Source: Lactobacillus sp. LL6 (GTDB lineage Bacteria > Bacillota > Bacilli > Lactobacillales > Lactobacillaceae). From it: DNA of 64,000 nt. How positions within the stretch are numbered: position 1 is the first letter of the stretch; the number at the start of each line of letters is the position of its first letter. Positions 33,001-40,832 of the stretch are shown here, in pieces. A program made the translations under genes and the position numbers. Under the pieces are notes generated by a model. The model did no database searches. It worked only from the letters and a program-made list of their open reading frames with translations, and was not told where the DNA came from. The stretch spans positions 1,240,001 through 1,304,000 of the forward strand of contig NZ_VLLR01000001.1 in the NCBI RefSeq assembly GCF_007570935.1. The letters run 5' to 3'.

Positions 33001-36000
33001 CTGCACCTGTGTAATGAACTGTTTGAGTAGCAGTTCTCTTTAAGTCATTAAGACTTGTTCCATCTGGATACTTAGGACCATCTGGATTATTTGGATCAAT
33101 TGGATCACCTGGGTGACCTGGATTATCTGGAGTTACAGTAGTTGTAGTATGTTCTACATAAATAGTGATGTTTTGAGTACCCTTAGTTACTTCATCTGGA
33201 ATTACTTCATTAGGGTTCAATACCTTGTAGCCCTTGTTAGTTAATTCAGTAATTACACTATTCTTATCATAATTTACCTTAGTACCTGCATCTACATTAC
33301 CAGTTGTGTATCCGTATTGATCAAGATTTTCACCAGTAGTGTTGTCATGAACATAAACATTTACAACACCTTTATCAGCATCTGGCTTAGTGTAAACCAC
33401 TTCAGTATCTTTACCTGGATCATTTGGTGTTACTGTTGGAGTTTCTGGAGTATAACCTGGAATGTTTGGTACTGGTTCATTTGGTACAACCTTGGTTGGA
33501 TCACTTGGATCAGTTGGGTAAGTTGGGTTGTCGACATTTGGAATCTTGTTTCCTTCTGGATCAACTGGAACAATCTTACCGTTTTCAGTATAAGTTACAG
33601 TTTCTTCTACTTCTGGATTATCAACAGTAACAGTCTTACCGCCTGCAGTCTTCTTGTCTGCGTGGTAACCATCAACTACTGGAGTATCAACAGTAGTGAA
33701 AGTATGGCTATCTGGAGTCCAACCATTATCTTGAATGATTTTACCAGTTACGTTATCAATCACTAATTCATGACTGAAAGTAGTGTCTTGAATATTATCC
33801 TTAGGAGTCTTGTCACCTGCACCTGTGTAATGAATAGTTTGCTTACCTTCCTTAGTCAAGCTATCCTTACCAGTATCTTCTGGCCACTTAGGACCATCTG
33901 GATCGTTAGGATTGATAGGTTCTCCCGGCTTACCTGGATTACTTGGGTTAACTGGAGTAGTTCCGTGCTTCAACACAACTTTGAAAATTTGTTCGTTACC
34001 ATCAATGTTGTCAAATGCAGCATCGGTTGGGAAGCCATCATTTACCAATACATATCCTTGATCAACTAACTTCTTAATTGTTTCTGCAGTTGAGTAAACA
34101 ATCTTGTCACCTGGTTTACCAGTTAATTCTGGTGATTCAGTGATGATCTTATCATTTTCATCTTGGTCAATGTATTGAACTCTAGCAATTTGATCCTTGG
34201 CTTCTGGAGTTTCATCCTTAGTATATGGAACTGGAGTATCCTTAGTTGGATCTTCTGGAGTTACACTTGGTACATTTGGTCTATAACCTGGAACATTTGG
34301 AACTGGTTCATTTGGAGTTACCTTAGTTGGATCTTCTGGATCATTTTGGTAACTTGGAGTTGGTGCGTCTGGAATTTCTTTTCCACTTGGATCAACAGGA
34401 ACGATTTTACCAACTTTATGATAAGTAATAGTAATTTCAGCATTTGGATCTTCTGGAGTTACAGTCTTACCTTCTACAGTCTTGGCAGCAGTTACATAAC
34501 CCGTAATTACAGGTGCTGTTGCATTCTTATAAGTATGAGTATCTTCATTCCACTTACCAGTTGTACCATTCTTAATAAATTCAAAACTATCATTTACTTC
34601 ATCTGGACGAAGTTGATTGCCTTGATCATCAACATAGTGAACAACTTGAGTACCAGTTACTTTAGTATCATCCTTAGTGTAAACAACTGGAGTATCCTTA
34701 GTTGGATCTTCTGGAGTTACACTTGGTACATTTGGATTGTAACCTGGAATATTTGGAACTGGTTCATTTGGAGTTACCTTAGTTGGATCGTTTGGATCAT
34801 TCTTATAAGGAACTTCTGGTACATTCTTAGATGGATCACTTGGATCTGGAATTGGATTACCATTTGGATCTTGTGGGACGATGTTACCAATCTTCTTGTA
34901 AATAACAGTATCTTCAAGATTTTCTTGAACCGCTTTGTCACCTTCAACATAAGTTGAAACAGCTTTACCATTCTTGGTCTTAGTCATTGCAACATAGCCG
35001 TCGATAACTGGAACATTAACATTCTTGTAAGTATCAATATTTGATTTCCAAGCTTCGTCTGGATTTAAAATTTCACCAGTTACCTTGTCAATGTTCAAAG
35101 TACGAGTCCAAGTTGAAGTTTGTACATTATCATCTGCAGCCTTAGTTCCATCTTCATATTGGAAGTGAAGGGTAGAAGTATATTCCTTACTCAAGTTATC
35201 CTTGCCAGAGTCTTCTGGATACTTAGGACCATCTGGATCATTTGGATTAATTGGTTCACCAGGTTTTCCTGGGTTTTCTGGGGTAACTGGAACAATACCA
35301 TGCTTCAAGTGAACTTCAAAGTTGTTTACATCGCCCTTCTTAAAGACTTCTTTACCATCAGTAAAGTTACTTGAAACAAATTCATAACCCTTATCTTCAT
35401 AATCCTTAATTGTACTTTGAGTTGTGTAGTTAATTGGATCGCCAGCTTCACCCTTTAATGGATCAGTTTGCAAAGTAGTACCAGTAGTATCATCAATGTA
35501 GACTACCTTACCAGTTGCTGGATTCTTATCCTTGTTGTAAATAACTGGAGTGTCCTTAGTTGGATCTTCTGGAGTTACACTTGGTACATTTGGAGTGTAA
35601 CCTGGAATATCTGGAACTGGTTCGTTTGGTACAACCTTAGTTGGATCTTCTGGATCATTCTTATAAGGAACTTCTGGTACATTCTTAGATGGATCACTTG
35701 GATCTGGAATTGGATTACCACTTGGATCTTGTGGGACGATATTACCAACTTTATTGTAGACAATAGTAATTTCAGCATTCGGATCTTCTGGAGTTACTGT
35801 CTTACCTTCTACTGTCTTAGAACTAGTTACATAACCTTCAATTACAGGAGCTGTTGCATCTTTATACTTATAGCTATCTTCATTCCACTTACCAGTTGCA
35901 CCATCTTTAGTAAACTCTACACGATCATTTACTTGATCTGGAAGAAGCTTATTACCTTCACTATCTACATAATGAACAGTTTGTTGACCAGATACTTGAG

Positions 36001-39000
36001 TATCATCCTTAACGTAAGGAACTTCTACATCCTTAGATGGGTCTTGAGAGTCTGGTTCAACTGGATCACCTGGTTTACCAGTTTCTGGTCTATAGCCAGG
36101 AACACTTGGTTTTTCACCATTATCAACCTTAGATGGATCATTTGGATCTGTTGGGAATTGTGGGTGATCTTGTCCTGGAATTGGGTCACCTGTAGTCTTA
36201 TCAACCGGAATAATATGACCATTTGGTGCATAAGTTACAATTACTGTGTAATCATTTGCATCATGGTTTACTGTTGCACTATCAACGTTTACATTATCGT
36301 TTGAATCTCTGTCAACGCCAGTTACATGATAGTTTTGAACTACTGGAGTCTTTTGAGCTGCAAAAGTTTGATCCTCTGACCAAGTAAGTGGAGTTACCCA
36401 TTCACCAGTTACTTTATCTAAGACACCTTTAGCAGTAAAGTGAACAGTTTCAGTAACTGGAGAGCTTACTTCTTTACCAGTGTTATCAACGTACTTAATA
36501 GTACGAGTTACATCTTTAGTTAAGCTAGTAGCACTAGTATCATCTGGATACTTAGGACCATCTGGGTCATTTGGATTAATTGGTTCACCAGGTTTTCCTG
36601 GGTTTTCTGGAGTTACTGGAACAGTACCGTGCTTCAAGTGAACTTCAAAGTTATTAGCATCGCCTTCTTTAAAGGTTTCATCACCATCTTTAAAGTTACT
36701 TGAAACGAATTCATACCCCTTATCTTCATAATCCTTAATTGTACTTTGAGTAGTGTAGTTGATTGGATCGCCAGCTTCACCCTTTAATGGATCAGTTTGC
36801 AAAGTAGTACCAGTAGTATCATCAATGTAGACTACCTTACCAGTTGCTGGTTTTTCATCTGGAGCATAAGTTACAACTACTGTGTAATCACTGTCATTGT
36901 GAGTAAGAGTTGCTTGAGCAACATTATTGCCATCGGCATCCCTATCCACGTTAACTACATGATAACCATCAACTGTTGGTGAAGTTACAGCTTTAACTGT
37001 TTGATCTTCTGACCAAGTCAGTGGAGTTACCCATTCACCTGTTACTTTATCTAAGACACCACTTTGAGTAAATGTAGCCTTTTGATCAACTGATGGAGCA
37101 ACTTCTTTGCCAGTGTTGTCAACGTACTTAATAGTACGAGTTACATCTTTAGTTAAGCTGGTAGCACTAGTATCATCTGGATATTTAGGTCCATCTGGAT
37201 CATTAGGGTTAATAGGTTCTCCCGGCTTACCTGGATTAGTTGGGTTAACTGGAACAGTACCATGTTTTACGTGAACTTCATAATTACCACCATTTTCAGG
37301 CATTTTTCCATCTAAATTAGCACTAGTGAAGCTATCACTTACTAAGTCATAACCCTTATTTTCAAGGTCGGTAATTGATGGTTGAGTAGTGTAATTTAAG
37401 TCACTACCTGGAACACCCGTAATAGTCTTATCATAACTAGTTAATTCAGTATTAGTAGTATCATCATAATATTTAACTGTTACTGTTTGTTCAGCTGGAC
37501 CCTTCTTGTAAACAACTACAGTTTCATAATTTTCTGGTAAACCAGTAATTCCTTTATTCTTAAAGTCATCAGTTAATTGGCCATTTTCAACCACACCTTC
37601 AGTTGGCATTTGGAACTTAGCAGTAACGCTAGAACCATTAGCACCAACAGTTACGCCCGGTGCATTAGTAGATTGAATAGTTGCAGTATAACCGTCAAGA
37701 ACTGGTGAATCTACTTCAGAATATGGATTTTCTTTTGATGTATTAACAGCATTAGTAATTTGCCAACCACTATCTTTTGAAACAGCATAGTTATTCTTAA
37801 GGAATTCAAGTGTTTCATCAGAACTGTGAGTTGAAGCATATTCTTGAACCTTGTTTAAAGCATCAGGAGTAAGATCTAATTCAATTTGACGATCTAAATC
37901 AAGCTCTTGAGTTTTAACGATTGGATTTCCACTTGCATCAGTTACTGGAGTACCATCTTCATATACATACTTAATGATGTTCTTATGAGTTCCACTAGCT
38001 TCAGTAGTAGTTGAGTGTGGGAACCAAATTTGATGACTAGCACGCTGAGTTGAAATACCATATGCAGGAGCATTCTTACCAGTATCAGGAGAACCATTAT
38101 AGTTATGAACTTGGTTAGCTCTAATTCCACCAGTAAGTCCAATACCATTAATAGAAAGATCAGGGTTAGCATTATTGTTATATGGATCTAAAGTTTGGAA
38201 TCCATTCATTGGAATCGAAACACTGTTTACATTAAGCCAAAGTTGCTTAGAACCATTAGACTTAATTCGTTGGTAAACAACATAATTAGATCCACCAATA
38301 TTTACAACACCTTTAGTACCACCCATATAAATTAAGTTAGAAGTATACTGGGATGAAGTATCGTTGATTTCATCCCCACCAACAGGCATCCAACCAGTAG
38401 TTTCACCACCATTTGAATAACGTTGTAAGTTTACATAAAGTGGATCTTGAATATCAACTCTTGAATTAGCATTTCCTAATGGGAAAGAAATAAGTTCTGC
38501 ATAGAAGTTAGTGTTATCATCACGAATATCAACAGTAGCACCCTTCTTAGAAGTAAAGGCAGCATTACTACTTGAACTACGTGAATCAAGTGAAACAACA
38601 TCATCCCATGCATTATCACCACGACCTTCGAGAATTACTCGGAAGGTTGCATATTCACCAACTGTAATATTTCCTCGTTCGTTAACACCAACATAGTTAT
38701 AACCATCATAACTACCAGAAGGACCACTTGAACTAGTTTTACCAACTGAGTGCAAATAAAGAACTGAGTGATCGGAAACATTAATATTACTATCGTTAGC
38801 TAAATCAAGCGCTACACCACGACCCTTGTTTTCAAAATGAACATTGGAATAATCACCGGTAGTAAAGTTAGAATTATTACCTAAAATAATACCATCACGA
38901 CCAGTAAAGTTGAATGTAGTGTGGTCTCCTAAAATAACATTAGTTGGTCCAGCTTGACGTGATTGACCTGTACCATAACCACCAAAACGATCCTTATCAG

Positions 39001-40471
39001 TTGAATTTGGACGACCTGCACCGATTGCAATACCTTGACCAATGCTAGTATTTAAGTTAACAGTAGAATTACGACCTGTAAGGAAGTTACCACCTTTTTC
39101 CATAAATACACCAGCATTATGATAACGAGCTGTATCAGTTGCGCCGTTAGTATTAGTATTAATATTTAAAGTTGCATTATCGTCAACCTTTACAGTTGAA
39201 CCATCTGCTAAATTAATACCATCTCCTACAGCTGCTCGATTAATAGTCAAAGTTGCATCATTAAGAACCTCAACTCCTGAACCTTCGAAGTTAGCTTTGC
39301 TACTAGTGTTTGAGCCAACATTAGAAGTTACAGTTCCCTTAATTTGAGTTTTACCGCTACCACCAACACTACCGTTAACAGTAACATTATCTAAAGTTAA
39401 GATGGCATTATTAGAAATAGAACCTGAACCACCATTAAGAGTTAAAGTAGCACCATCTAAACCATGGATAATGAAGTTCTTAGTAAGATTCAAATCACCA
39501 GTAAGATTAATGTTACCCTTTAAGTTAACACCTTGGATACTGCTATCCCAACTATTAGCTGCACTAAGCAAGTCCATAGCATTATCAACAGTCTTGAAGT
39601 TCTTTTCAGCCTCGTTGATTGCATCATTAGTCTTTGCGGCATTAGCATCGTTAATTGCACCAGAAATTGCACTTCCTGCTTGACCAATACCACTAAGAAT
39701 ATCGTCCCAACTTACTAAGCTTGCACCAAGTTGATTTTTCAAAGCAGCATTTGCCTTACCTAATTCACTAAGTTGAGCAGTGTTTAAAGTTGTAGTTGTA
39801 GCATCTGCCTTAGTTTCCTTTGAATCAGCAGTTGAAGTTGCTTTCTTATTAGCTTCATCAAGTTTTGTTTGTAAATCAGTGTTTGTTGTATCTTCTGCTT
39901 TTTCAGCACCCTTAAGTGCACCAGCATTAATATCATCTTTTTTATTGTTAGTCTCATCTGCGGTCTTTTGACCATTTTGTGCAGCAGATTCGATTTTTTG
40001 AGCCTGAGCCTTCTCGTCAGCTTGGCTACTTGTTATTTCAGCTTTCTTATTCTCTGTATTTTCAGTTGCTTTCTCAATATGAGTTTGTGCGTTTTGAGTA
40101 GCTTCTGCTACTTTTTGATCAGCAGTATTCTCATCATTACTTTTCACTGCTTGATCTGCACTTTGACTTTGATCAGATGACTCTTGAGTTTGATCAGTAG
40201 TTTCAGTAGATTGTGAAGCATTACTTGCATCAACAACTACCTTATCAACTTTTTGAGTATTTACTACAGCATTTTCACTATTTTGTGCCTTATCAGCATC
40301 ATTGTTGTCAGCTTTTGTATCAGCGTTTGCAACATTAGCATTATTGCCTAACCATAAAGTGGTTCCAAGAAGAACAGACGCAGCACCAACTGTCAACTTA
40401 CGGATTCCGAAGTGAGATTGGCGTTCAGCAGCCTGAGCCATCTTTTGAACGCGATTATTTTTAGAAACCAT
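30005..40471 (-). CDS. Giant LPQTG adhesin with pectate-lyase-like head, 3488 aa
   Basis: Order: YSIRK-type signal (FGIRKLTVGAASVLLG from residue 21; cleavage near ANADT); Gln/Asn/Lys-rich helical segment to about 260; a head of about 290-820 with short repeated strands (GNINLTGDLNLTKNF, ILTLDNVTVNGSVGG) like the pectate-lyase-like adhesive beta-helix domain. A stalk to about 3290 follows, in which I count about 7 MucBP-type modules (VYIDDTTGTTLQTDPL; VHDNTTGKDLPNYGY) and 11 Mub B2-type modules, joined by GKIVPVDPNGNKIP-type linkers. A wall-proximal Pro/Asn region with RPHSENNN, RPHSQNG and RPHGETI precedes LPQTG at 3450-3454, a hydrophobic helix and KKRRKKD. The RBS is GGAGGCTGAA. The head is closely paralogous to that of the 3198-aa protein. 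Intact. Confidence 0.92.
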   Translation of the reverse strand: MVSKNNRVQKMAQAAERQSHFGIRKLTVGAASVLLGTTLWLGNNANVANADTKADNNDADKAQNSENAVVNTQKVDKVVVDASNASQSTETTDQTQESSDQSQSADQAVKSNDENTADQKVAEATQNAQTHIEKATENTENKKAEITSSQADEKAQAQKIESAAQNGQKTADETNNKKDDINAGALKGAEKAEDTTNTDLQTKLDEANKKATSTADSKETKADATTTTLNTAQLSELGKANAALKNQLGASLVSWDDILSGIGQAGSAISGAINDANAAKTNDAINEAEKNFKTVDNAMDLLSAANSWDSSIQGVNLKGNINLTGDLNLTKNFIIHGLDGATLTLNGGSGSISNNAILTLDNVTVNGSVGGSGKTQIKGTVTSNVGSNTSSKANFEGSGVEVLNDATLTINRAAVGDGINLADGSTVKVDDNATLNINTNTNGATDTARYHNAGVFMEKGGNFLTGRNSTVNLNTSIGQGIAIGAGRPNSTDKDRFGGYGTGQSRQAGPTNVILGDHTTFNFTGRDGIILGNNSNFTTGDYSNVHFENKGRGVALDLANDSNINVSDHSVLYLHSVGKTSSSGPSGSYDGYNYVGVNERGNITVGEYATFRVILEGRGDNAWDDVVSLDSRSSSSNAAFTSKKGATVDIRDDNTNFYAELISFPLGNANSRVDIQDPLYVNLQRYSNGGETTGWMPVGGDEINDTSSQYTSNLIYMGGTKGVVNIGGSNYVVYQRIKSNGSKQLWLNVNSVSIPMNGFQTLDPYNNNANPDLSINGIGLTGGIRANQVHNYNGSPDTGKNAPAYGISTQRASHQIWFPHSTTTEASGTHKNIIKYVYEDGTPVTDASGNPIVKTQELDLDRQIELDLTPDALNKVQEYASTHSSDETLEFLKNNYAVSKDSGWQITNAVNTSKENPYSEVDSPVLDGYTATIQSTNAPGVTVGANGSSVTAKFQMPTEGVVENGQLTDDFKNKGITGLPENYETVVVYKKGPAEQTVTVKYYDDTTNTELTSYDKTITGVPGSDLNYTTQPSITDLENKGYDLVSDSFTSANLDGKMPENGGNYEVHVKHGTVPVNPTNPGKPGEPINPNDPDGPKYPDDTSATSLTKDVTRTIKYVDNTGKEVAPSVDQKATFTQSGVLDKVTGEWVTPLTWSEDQTVKAVTSPTVDGYHVVNVDRDADGNNVAQATLTHNDSDYTVVVTYAPDEKPATGKVVYIDDTTGTTLQTDPLKGEAGDPINYTTQSTIKDYEDKGYEFVSSNFKDGDETFKEGDANNFEVHLKHGTVPVTPENPGKPGEPINPNDPDGPKYPDDTSATSLTKDVTRTIKYVDNTGKEVSSPVTETVHFTAKGVLDKVTGEWVTPLTWSEDQTFAAQKTPVVQNYHVTGVDRDSNDNVNVDSATVNHDANDYTVIVTYAPNGHIIPVDKTTGDPIPGQDHPQFPTDPNDPSKVDNGEKPSVPGYRPETGKPGDPVEPDSQDPSKDVEVPYVKDDTQVSGQQTVHYVDSEGNKLLPDQVNDRVEFTKDGATGKWNEDSYKYKDATAPVIEGYVTSSKTVEGKTVTPEDPNAEITIVYNKVGNIVPQDPSGNPIPDPSDPSKNVPEVPYKNDPEDPTKVVPNEPVPDIPGYTPNVPSVTPEDPTKDTPVIYNKDKNPATGKVVYIDDTTGTTLQTDPLKGEAGDPINYTTQSTIKDYEDKGYEFVSSNFTDGKEVFKKGDVNNFEVHLKHGIVPVTPENPGKPGEPINPNDPDGPKYPEDSGKDNLSKEYTSTLHFQYEDGTKAADDNVQTSTWTRTLNIDKVTGEILNPDEAWKSNIDTYKNVNVPVIDGYVAMTKTKNGKAVSTYVEGDKAVQENLEDTVIYKKIGNIVPQDPNGNPIPDPSDPSKNVPEVPYKNDPNDPTKVTPNEPVPNIPGYNPNVPSVTPEDPTKDTPVVYTKDDTKVTGTQVVHYVDDQGNQLRPDEVNDSFEFIKNGTTGKWNEDTHTYKNATAPVITGYVTAAKTVEGKTVTPEDPNAEITITYHKVGKIVPVDPSGKEIPDAPTPSYQNDPEDPTKVTPNEPVPNVPGYRPNVPSVTPEDPTKDTPVPYTKDETPEAKDQIARVQYIDQDENDKIITESPELTGKPGDKIVYSTAETIKKLVDQGYVLVNDGFPTDAAFDNIDGNEQIFKVVLKHGTTPVNPSNPGKPGEPINPNDPDGPKWPEDTGKDSLTKEGKQTIHYTGAGDKTPKDNIQDTTFSHELVIDNVTGKIIQDNGWTPDSHTFTTVDTPVVDGYHADKKTAGGKTVTVDNPEVEETVTYTENGKIVPVDPEGNKIPNVDNPTYPTDPSDPTKVVPNEPVPNIPGYTPETPTVTPNDPGKDTEVVYTKPDADKGVVNVYVHDNTTGENLDQYGYTTGNVDAGTKVNYDKNSVITELTNKGYKVLNPNEVIPDEVTKGTQNITIYVEHTTTTVTPDNPGHPGDPIDPNNPDGPKYPDGTSLNDLKRTATQTVHYTGAGDKTPKDDVKSFEFTKQITFDNVTGKIIDNGSWNVSSHEFNRVDTPVVDGYHADKRIAGGMTVTPDNLKAEETVTYTENGKIVPVDPNGNKIPNVDNPTYPTDPSDPTRVTPNEPVPNIPGYTPEVPTVTPDNPGKDTPVIYTPIPADKGQVIVNVHDNTTGKDLPNYGYDSGEQEVGQKVDYNKNDVITELTNKGYKVINPDVTIPSEVTKGSQVVTIYVEHDTVPVNPTNPGKPGEPINPNDPNGPKWPSDSSDVSKDVTRTIIFVDNEGKEVHAPVEQTVHFTAQGVIDKVTGEWTTPLTWSPAQTVSGQNVPFVENYHVTSISKDGNGNTSIKSVTLDHNTNSYKVVVTYEPNGKIVPVDPNGNKIPNVDNPTYPTDPNNPSKVVPNEPVPNIPGYTPEVPTVTPDNPGKDTPVIYTPIPADKGQVIVNVHDNTTGKDLPNYGYDSGEQEVGQKVDYNKNDVITELTNKGYKVINPDVTVPSEVTKGSQVVTIYVEHTTTTVTPDNPGHPGDPIDPNNPDGPKYPDGTSLDDLKKTGTQTIHYTGANNKTPKDNVQSFDFTKNITFDNVTGEIIDNGSWNVSSHEFGTVDTPVVDGYHADKRTAGGMTVTPDNLKAEDTVTYTENGKIVPVDPEGNKIPNASTPTYVTDPNDPTKVVPDEPVPTIDGYTPNQNTVTPKDPGKDTEVVYTKPDTPVTPTPEPSVTTVVGKQTITFVDGDNNNTPLRDSDVQTHTFTITNGVPSENSYTFGTVNVPVIKGYVAEIKTAGGKTVTPNDPNAEVVVVYHKIGKIVPVDPDHNPIPGAETPQYKNDPEDPTKVVPDENVPIIDGYTPSQNTVTPTDPTKDTEVVYTKKTTPVEPDEPDTPDEPTTPDKPVSPKPTNHKPAEPNYNNNIRPHSENNNWNNNIRPHSQNGDYSDTVRPHGETIDENGNIIRDGKVVGYVDKNGKKHYTTKSTLPQTGENNNEETSAAILGAAAAGIGMIGLAGVKKRRKKD
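30387..30559. repeat. Inter-gene repeat shared with the adhesin at the right edge
   Basis: Aligned without gaps to 63828-64000 with four mismatches by my count. It encodes the last repeat module (PDENVPIIDGYTPSQNTVTP) and the EPDEPDTPDEP linker. The match may continue beyond the window. Confidence 0.85.
31501..31834. repeat. Internal direct repeat in the 3488-aa gene, copy 1
   Basis: Matches 32335-32668 at an offset of 834 bp (278 codons) with very few differences. Encodes the VHDNTTGKDLPNYGYDSGEQ MucBP module and the following linker. Confidence 0.85.
32335..32668. repeat. Internal direct repeat in the 3488-aa gene, copy 2
   Basis: Partner of 31501-31834; in-frame offset of 834 bp. Confidence 0.85.
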
Positions 40472-40560
40472 TGTTCAGCCTCCAAATTCCTAATTACTCA
40501 TTTTCTTAAAATATTCCAAAAAATAATAGCCACTCCCTAGTGGTTGTATTTTCATCACCT

Positions 40561-40592
40561 CTATATAATAACATGTATTATTTTAAAATCAA
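40561..40592 (-). promoter_or_regulatory. Promoter of the 3488-aa adhesin gene
   Basis: On the minus strand TTGATT (40587-40592) is followed by an AT-rich spacer with TAAAATAATA, then GTTATTATATAG (40561-40572). The -10 core GTTATTATAT is shared with the promoters at 43224 and 61773. Confidence 0.6.
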
Positions 40593-40783
40593 GAATAAAA
40601 TTACACCTGTTTTTATTCGCTTCAGCTATACTTTTATAGTTTTTTGTTAAATAATGCTTTTTTTATTTCAGTCAGTCCTTACAGTCCGTAACAGTCTAGA
40701 CAAATCTATTTATATCTCTAAAAATTGTTTTTTATACGAAAAATAATTCTTATTTTGTATGCAGTTTTATTTTTAATTCATAA

Positions 40784-40816
40784 AAAAACAGGATGCTTTA
40801 AAAACATCCTGTTTTT
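40784..40816 (-). terminator. Terminator of the 779-aa gene
   Basis: AAAAACAGGATG pairs with CATCCTGTTTTT around a 9-nt loop, 17 bp after the stop. Confidence 0.9.
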
Positions 40817-40832
40817 AAGTTCTTATTTTTTG

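Larger units (their letters stand above)
40472..40832. other. Intergenic region with promoter and terminator (361 bp)
   Basis: It holds the RBS leader and promoter of the 3488-aa gene (40561-40592) and the terminator of the upstream 779-aa gene (40784-40816). The middle part (about 40600-40780) is AT-rich, with three short CAGTC-containing words near 40670-40695. I see no gene in it. Confidence 0.6.

Noticed and set aside
34163-34957. Long plus-strand ORF of 264 codons, and similar ones at 35468-36304 and 55045-55869
   Set aside because: They are antisense to the repeat stalks of adhesin genes. Their Trp/Ile/Tyr-rich translations reflect biased Pro/Thr/Asn codons of the sense strand, repeat with the module period, and lack RBS sequences.
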